DNA of 64,000 bases from Paenibacillus oryzisoli (GTDB taxonomy: Bacteria > Bacillota > Bacilli > Paenibacillales > NBRC-103111), in NCBI RefSeq assembly GCF_001653565.1, contig NZ_LYPB01000077.1:1-64000 (forward strand), read 5' to 3'. The stretch's first letter is position 1; each line of letters begins with the position of its first letter. The position numbers were made by a program, and so were the translations under genes. The notes below the pieces were generated by a model. The model ran no database searches and was not told the DNA's origin. It saw only the letters and a program-made list of their open reading frames with translations. Below, in pieces: positions 61,193 to 64,000 of this stretch.

Positions 61193-62917
61193 TTGAAAAG
61201 ATTGTGGGCATCGCTTTTGATTTTGCTTATTTTACTTATTTCTGGTATTAATATGACTTATTACTATTCAACCAAGAACGCCCTTGTAAAGGAACAAGAG
61301 GAGAAAGTTTCAACTATAGTAAATAGCATAACCGTAGCTATTCAAAATTCAAATACGGGAGAACAGTTATTTGAAGATATGATTGGCATCAATTTAAGGT
61401 CTGCTTCAATTGCTGCACAGTATGCACTTCCTGCTGATATTGAAAAGGTTCAAAATGAAAAGCTTGTTGAAATTAAAGAAAAATTGATGATTGACGGTAT
61501 TACCCTTCTAAAGCGGGTAGATGATGATATCATTGGTTATCGATCTTCAGATCCTAAGGAAATCGGAATGAGTACAAAGGGATGGACATTTGGATGGTTT
61601 CATGCATTTAATCAATTATTAGATCATCATAATGCTCAAGTTGGTGCCAATTTAACTTTCGGACAGTTTCTTCCACACTATTGGAGTGGCCCATTTGATA
61701 CCTCTTCTACGAATACAACAAATATTGATAAATGGGGTTATTATAATGACGGTGGAACGAATTACATAATTGACCCCTATGTACATGATAAGCACCTTCT
61801 TGAATTTAGAGAGACTACAGGGGTAGATTCGACAATTAAACAGGTGGTTGAAAAAAATAAGTGGATTGTTGAAATTGGGGTTCTGAACCCTGAACTCATT
61901 GGAGGTCTTATAACGCCAACTACTGAAGCATGGTATCAAGAAAGAAAAGTATTATATGGACAATATTCTTATCCTGATGATAATGAAAAGAATATTTCAC
62001 TTGATGGCATTAAAGATGGTAAAGTTAAGAATTCATTTTCTGTCATTGACGGCAAAGAAATTATGCGAACGTATGTACCACTCAAAAATATTGCATTAGG
62101 CGCGTATCATTCGGATTTATTAATTTGTATAGTAACAGATTATAAAAAGATAAAAGACGCGTTGCTCAAACAACAATTAAAACTATTAATTATTATTGCT
62201 GTTGTTACTACGATCAGCCTAATTGTAATAATTTTAATAAATAGGATGGTAAAACGTTCTAAGGAATTAGCGGTATTTAATGTACAAGAGGTTTATACGG
62301 GTAATATTGATACACTCTTTAACTCAATAAAAGAACAAAGGCATGATTTTAACAATCACGTTAGTACGATTCAATCTCTTATGGAGTTAGGAAAAATTAA
62401 TGATTTAAAAGCTTACACAAGTGAGATTATAGGTGAAACAGTTGCTATGAATGCTATTATTAATATAGACAATCCAGCAATATGTGCTATTGTTCAGGCA
62501 AAAGCTGCACAAGCTGCGGATAAAAATATTGTATTTGAACATAATCTGTTCAATATGGCGGAACTCAACAATAGTGCCATGAAGTCAAGTGACATTGTAA
62601 AAATAATAAGTAACCTACTCGACAATGCGTTTGAGGCAACAATTGTAGATGCTGAAGATCAAGAGAAAATGGTTCATATACAAGGTTCGATACATGGTCG
62701 TCAATTGGATATGAGTATTTATAATACTGGGAAGCCGATTCCTGATGAGATTAAAGATAAAATTTTTGATTACGGGTTTTCTACAAAAGTAAGTACCGGG
62801 AAGAATTCAGGGTTGGGCCTTGCGATAGTTAAGAAGCTAGTAGATAAATATAATGGAAATATTAAAGTAGTTAATAAAAATGAAGGTATCCAATTTACTA
62901 TGCAATTACATATTTAG
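61193..62917 (+). CDS. Membrane sensor histidine kinase with Spo0B-like H-box (copy 2)
   Basis: A 574-aa protein starting at TTG 61193 after GGGGGGG. Membrane segments lie at about residues 4-23 and 325-347. Its extracellular domain shares RSSDPKEI, YWSGPFDTSST, KWGYYNDGGTNYIIDPY and EIGVLNPEL with the kinase at 30592. The H-box is SIKEQRHDFNNHVSTIQSLM; N-box NLLDNAFEATIVD and G-box GKNSGLGLAIVKKL are intact. It is an orphan kinase, without an adjacent regulator except the CheY-like protein two genes on. The pair probably arose by duplication and divergence. Confidence 0.87.
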   Translation: MKRLWASLLILLILLISGINMTYYYSTKNALVKEQEEKVSTIVNSITVAIQNSNTGEQLFEDMIGINLRSASIAAQYALPADIEKVQNEKLVEIKEKLMIDGITLLKRVDDDIIGYRSSDPKEIGMSTKGWTFGWFHAFNQLLDHHNAQVGANLTFGQFLPHYWSGPFDTSSTNTTNIDKWGYYNDGGTNYIIDPYVHDKHLLEFRETTGVDSTIKQVVEKNKWIVEIGVLNPELIGGLITPTTEAWYQERKVLYGQYSYPDDNEKNISLDGIKDGKVKNSFSVIDGKEIMRTYVPLKNIALGAYHSDLLICIVTDYKKIKDALLKQQLKLLIIIAVVTTISLIVIILINRMVKRSKELAVFNVQEVYTGNIDTLFNSIKEQRHDFNNHVSTIQSLMELGKINDLKAYTSEIIGETVAMNAIINIDNPAICAIVQAKAAQAADKNIVFEHNLFNMAELNNSAMKSSDIVKIISNLLDNAFEATIVDAEDQEKMVHIQGSIHGRQLDMSIYNTGKPIPDEIKDKIFDYGFSTKVSTGKNSGLGLAIVKKLVDKYNGNIKVVNKNEGIQFTMQLHI

Positions 62918-62921
62918 CGTG

Positions 62922-62962
62922 AATAAACGGAGCGGCGCGATTAGCGAGCTCCGTTTATTTCA
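62922..62962 (+). terminator. Terminator after kinase gene
   Basis: A perfect 12-bp stem AATAAACGGAGC/GCTCCGTTTATT with a 14-base loop, ending in a T. Confidence 0.8.
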
Positions 62963-63075
62963 TTCACATACATCTTTAACAATTAGGAGTGTAGTTACCT
63001 AACAATTATAGGCTAAAGTGAGTGTATTGAAGGAAGTCATAACCGGTTATTACCAACTGAATAGGGGAGAAAAGG

Positions 63076-63522
63076 ATGACTCAGAATTTGCAAAATTTAT
63101 TACTGAATAGTGTACGCGCATCGATTGGCAACATGCTGCCACAAACTTTAGATCAGACTGAAGTGCTTACAAGCAATGAACCGATCCGAAAGGATGAAAT
63201 CGGGGTCTCTATCAATTTCACGAATAGTGAGTATTGTATGATTTTAGATGGACAGCGTGTCGTATTTAGCCGAATGAGTGAAGCAATTTTCGGGATGTAT
63301 ATGGAAGGTGAGATGCTGGATAGCTGTGTGAGTGAAATTGCCAACATTATTGCCGGCAGAACCACTACGATCCTTGGGGAACAAGGTGTAGCCCTCGATA
63401 TTACGCCACCTTCTTTATTAGAGGAAAATTACCATTTCAACAATCAGGCTAACAAGCTGATGTTGCCCATATCCATTCAAACGGTTGGAGATATCCGTGT
63501 GGTGTTATTGAAAGAGCATTGA
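63076..63522 (+). CDS. CheX-like chemotaxis protein
   Basis: A 148-aa protein of the CheC/CheX/FliY fold: MYMEGEMLDSCVSEIANIIA followed by GRTTTILGEQGVALDITPPS is the CheX-type helix that carries phosphatase residues (Glu and Asn: SEIAN). LPISIQTVGDIRVVLL forms the last strands. ATG 63076 follows AGGGGAG. CheX dephosphorylates CheY-P. It is followed 18 bases later by a CheY gene, an expected pairing. Confidence 0.85.
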   Translation: MTQNLQNLLLNSVRASIGNMLPQTLDQTEVLTSNEPIRKDEIGVSINFTNSEYCMILDGQRVVFSRMSEAIFGMYMEGEMLDSCVSEIANIIAGRTTTILGEQGVALDITPPSLLEENYHFNNQANKLMLPISIQTVGDIRVVLLKEH

Positions 63523-63540
63523 TAAGAGGAGTGATTGATG

Positions 63541-63897
63541 ATGGCAAAAATATTAATCGTGGATGATGCAGCATTCATGCGGATGATGCTAAAGGATATT
63601 TTGACCAAAGGTGGACATGAAGTTGTTGGTGAAGCGGAAAATGGCAAAGTAGCCATCCAGAAGTATCAGGAGCTGAAACCGGATATTGTTACGATGGACA
63701 TCACGATGCCCGAGATGGAGGGCGTAGAAGCGGTTAGAGAAATTAAGAAAAAAGATGCGAATGCCAAAATTGTGATGTGTTCAGCAATGGGGCAACAAGG
63801 GATGGTTGTACAAGCGATTCAAGCAGGAGCTAAGGATTTTATCGTCAAGCCTTTCCAGGGTGATCGGGTTTTGGATGCCATTCGAAGAGCTATATAA
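63541..63897 (+). CDS. cheY: CheY-type response regulator
   Basis: A 118-aa single-domain receiver. I chose ATG 63541 (MAKILIVDD) at ten bases from AAGAGGA; ATG 63538 is also possible. The acidic pair is in ILIVDDAAFMRMM, the phospho-acceptor Asp in DIVTMDITMPEMEGVEA near residue 54, Ser/Thr in VMCSAMGQQ, and Lys in FIVKPFQ. Very like Bacillus CheY. With CheX upstream it forms a small chemotaxis-type module without flagellar genes in view, so it could serve a motility or surface behaviour elsewhere. Confidence 0.93.
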   Translation: MAKILIVDDAAFMRMMLKDILTKGGHEVVGEAENGKVAIQKYQELKPDIVTMDITMPEMEGVEAVREIKKKDANAKIVMCSAMGQQGMVVQAIQAGAKDFIVKPFQGDRVLDAIRRAI

Positions 63898-63910
63898 TAC
63901 ATATAGAAGA

Positions 63911-63955
63911 ACGCTCGTCCAGTGCTGAAGCTAGCACGCGGACGGGCGTTTTTTG
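63911..63955 (+). terminator. Terminator after cheY
   Basis: ACGCTCGTCC pairs with GGACGGGCGT, with an inner GTGCT/AGCAC stem, followed by six T. The last 45 bases of the window show nothing further. Confidence 0.92.
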
Positions 63956-64000
63956 TTCAAATATCAGAATTTATAAGTTTTACTTACTAATTATGCTGAA

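Noticed and set aside
1..64000. CRISPR arrays, tRNA, rRNA
   Set aside because: No regularly spaced direct repeats, tRNA cloverleaf sequences or rRNA-like stretches were noticed in reading; a program scan would be decisive.

Overview
The window looks like the chromosome of a spore-forming Bacillota, most likely Paenibacillus or a close relative. It encodes an alpha/beta-type small acid-soluble spore protein, two Spo0B-like sensor kinases with Spo0A-box-like sites upstream, AraC regulators fused to membrane sensors, strong AGGAGG ribosome sites, and many TTG/GTG starts. No rRNA, tRNA or CRISPR array was seen.

Layout. (1) 1-13 kb is an osmotic and ion-stress region: a truncated ArsB/NhaD-type transporter; a c-di-AMP (ydaO/yuaA) riboswitch in front of a decayed KamA-family aminomutase; a truncated TrkA/RCK potassium-regulator fragment; a complete ectoine/hydroxyectoine import and synthesis operon (ehuBCDA-ectABCD); a DUF2179 membrane protein; a second c-di-AMP riboswitch with a small nucleotide-binding-like protein; and a BCCT betaine-type transporter. 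(2) 13-24 kb holds a membrane-bound AraC regulator, an NAD epimerase, a DUF421 protein and the histidine-degradation operon hutHUIG. (3) 23.7-33.5 kb is sugar metabolism: an intracellular GH5-like glycosidase, an AraC regulator, two TIM-barrel isomerases, a D-2-hydroxyacid dehydrogenase and an aldo/keto reductase. Gene remnants, a Spo0B-like kinase and the spore protein lie among them.

(4) 34-57 kb is an AT-rich accessory island and the most interesting part. It carries a complete Tad/Flp pilus set in an unusual order: prepilin peptidase, divergent LytTR regulator and DUF192 protein, TadE, TadG-like, TadC, TadB, CpaB, TadZ, TadA, Flp. On the same strand follow two giant secreted proteins rich in PPC domains. 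The second (2355 aa) ends in a HINT autoprocessing domain and an EndoU-type RNase toxin, followed by a candidate immunity gene and an RDD membrane protein. The arrangement suggests a cell-surface, pilus-linked contact or polymorphic toxin system.

(5) 57-61 kb is a decayed mobile element: an HGGxSTG protein, a Rep_trans-type initiator, an XRE repressor, a broken large serine recombinase, and a second degenerate copy of the HGGxSTG-rep module. (6) 61.2-64 kb has a second Spo0B-like kinase, paralogous to the one at 30.6 kb, then a CheX-like protein and a CheY.

All assignments come from reading the sequence and recalled family motifs. No database search was run.
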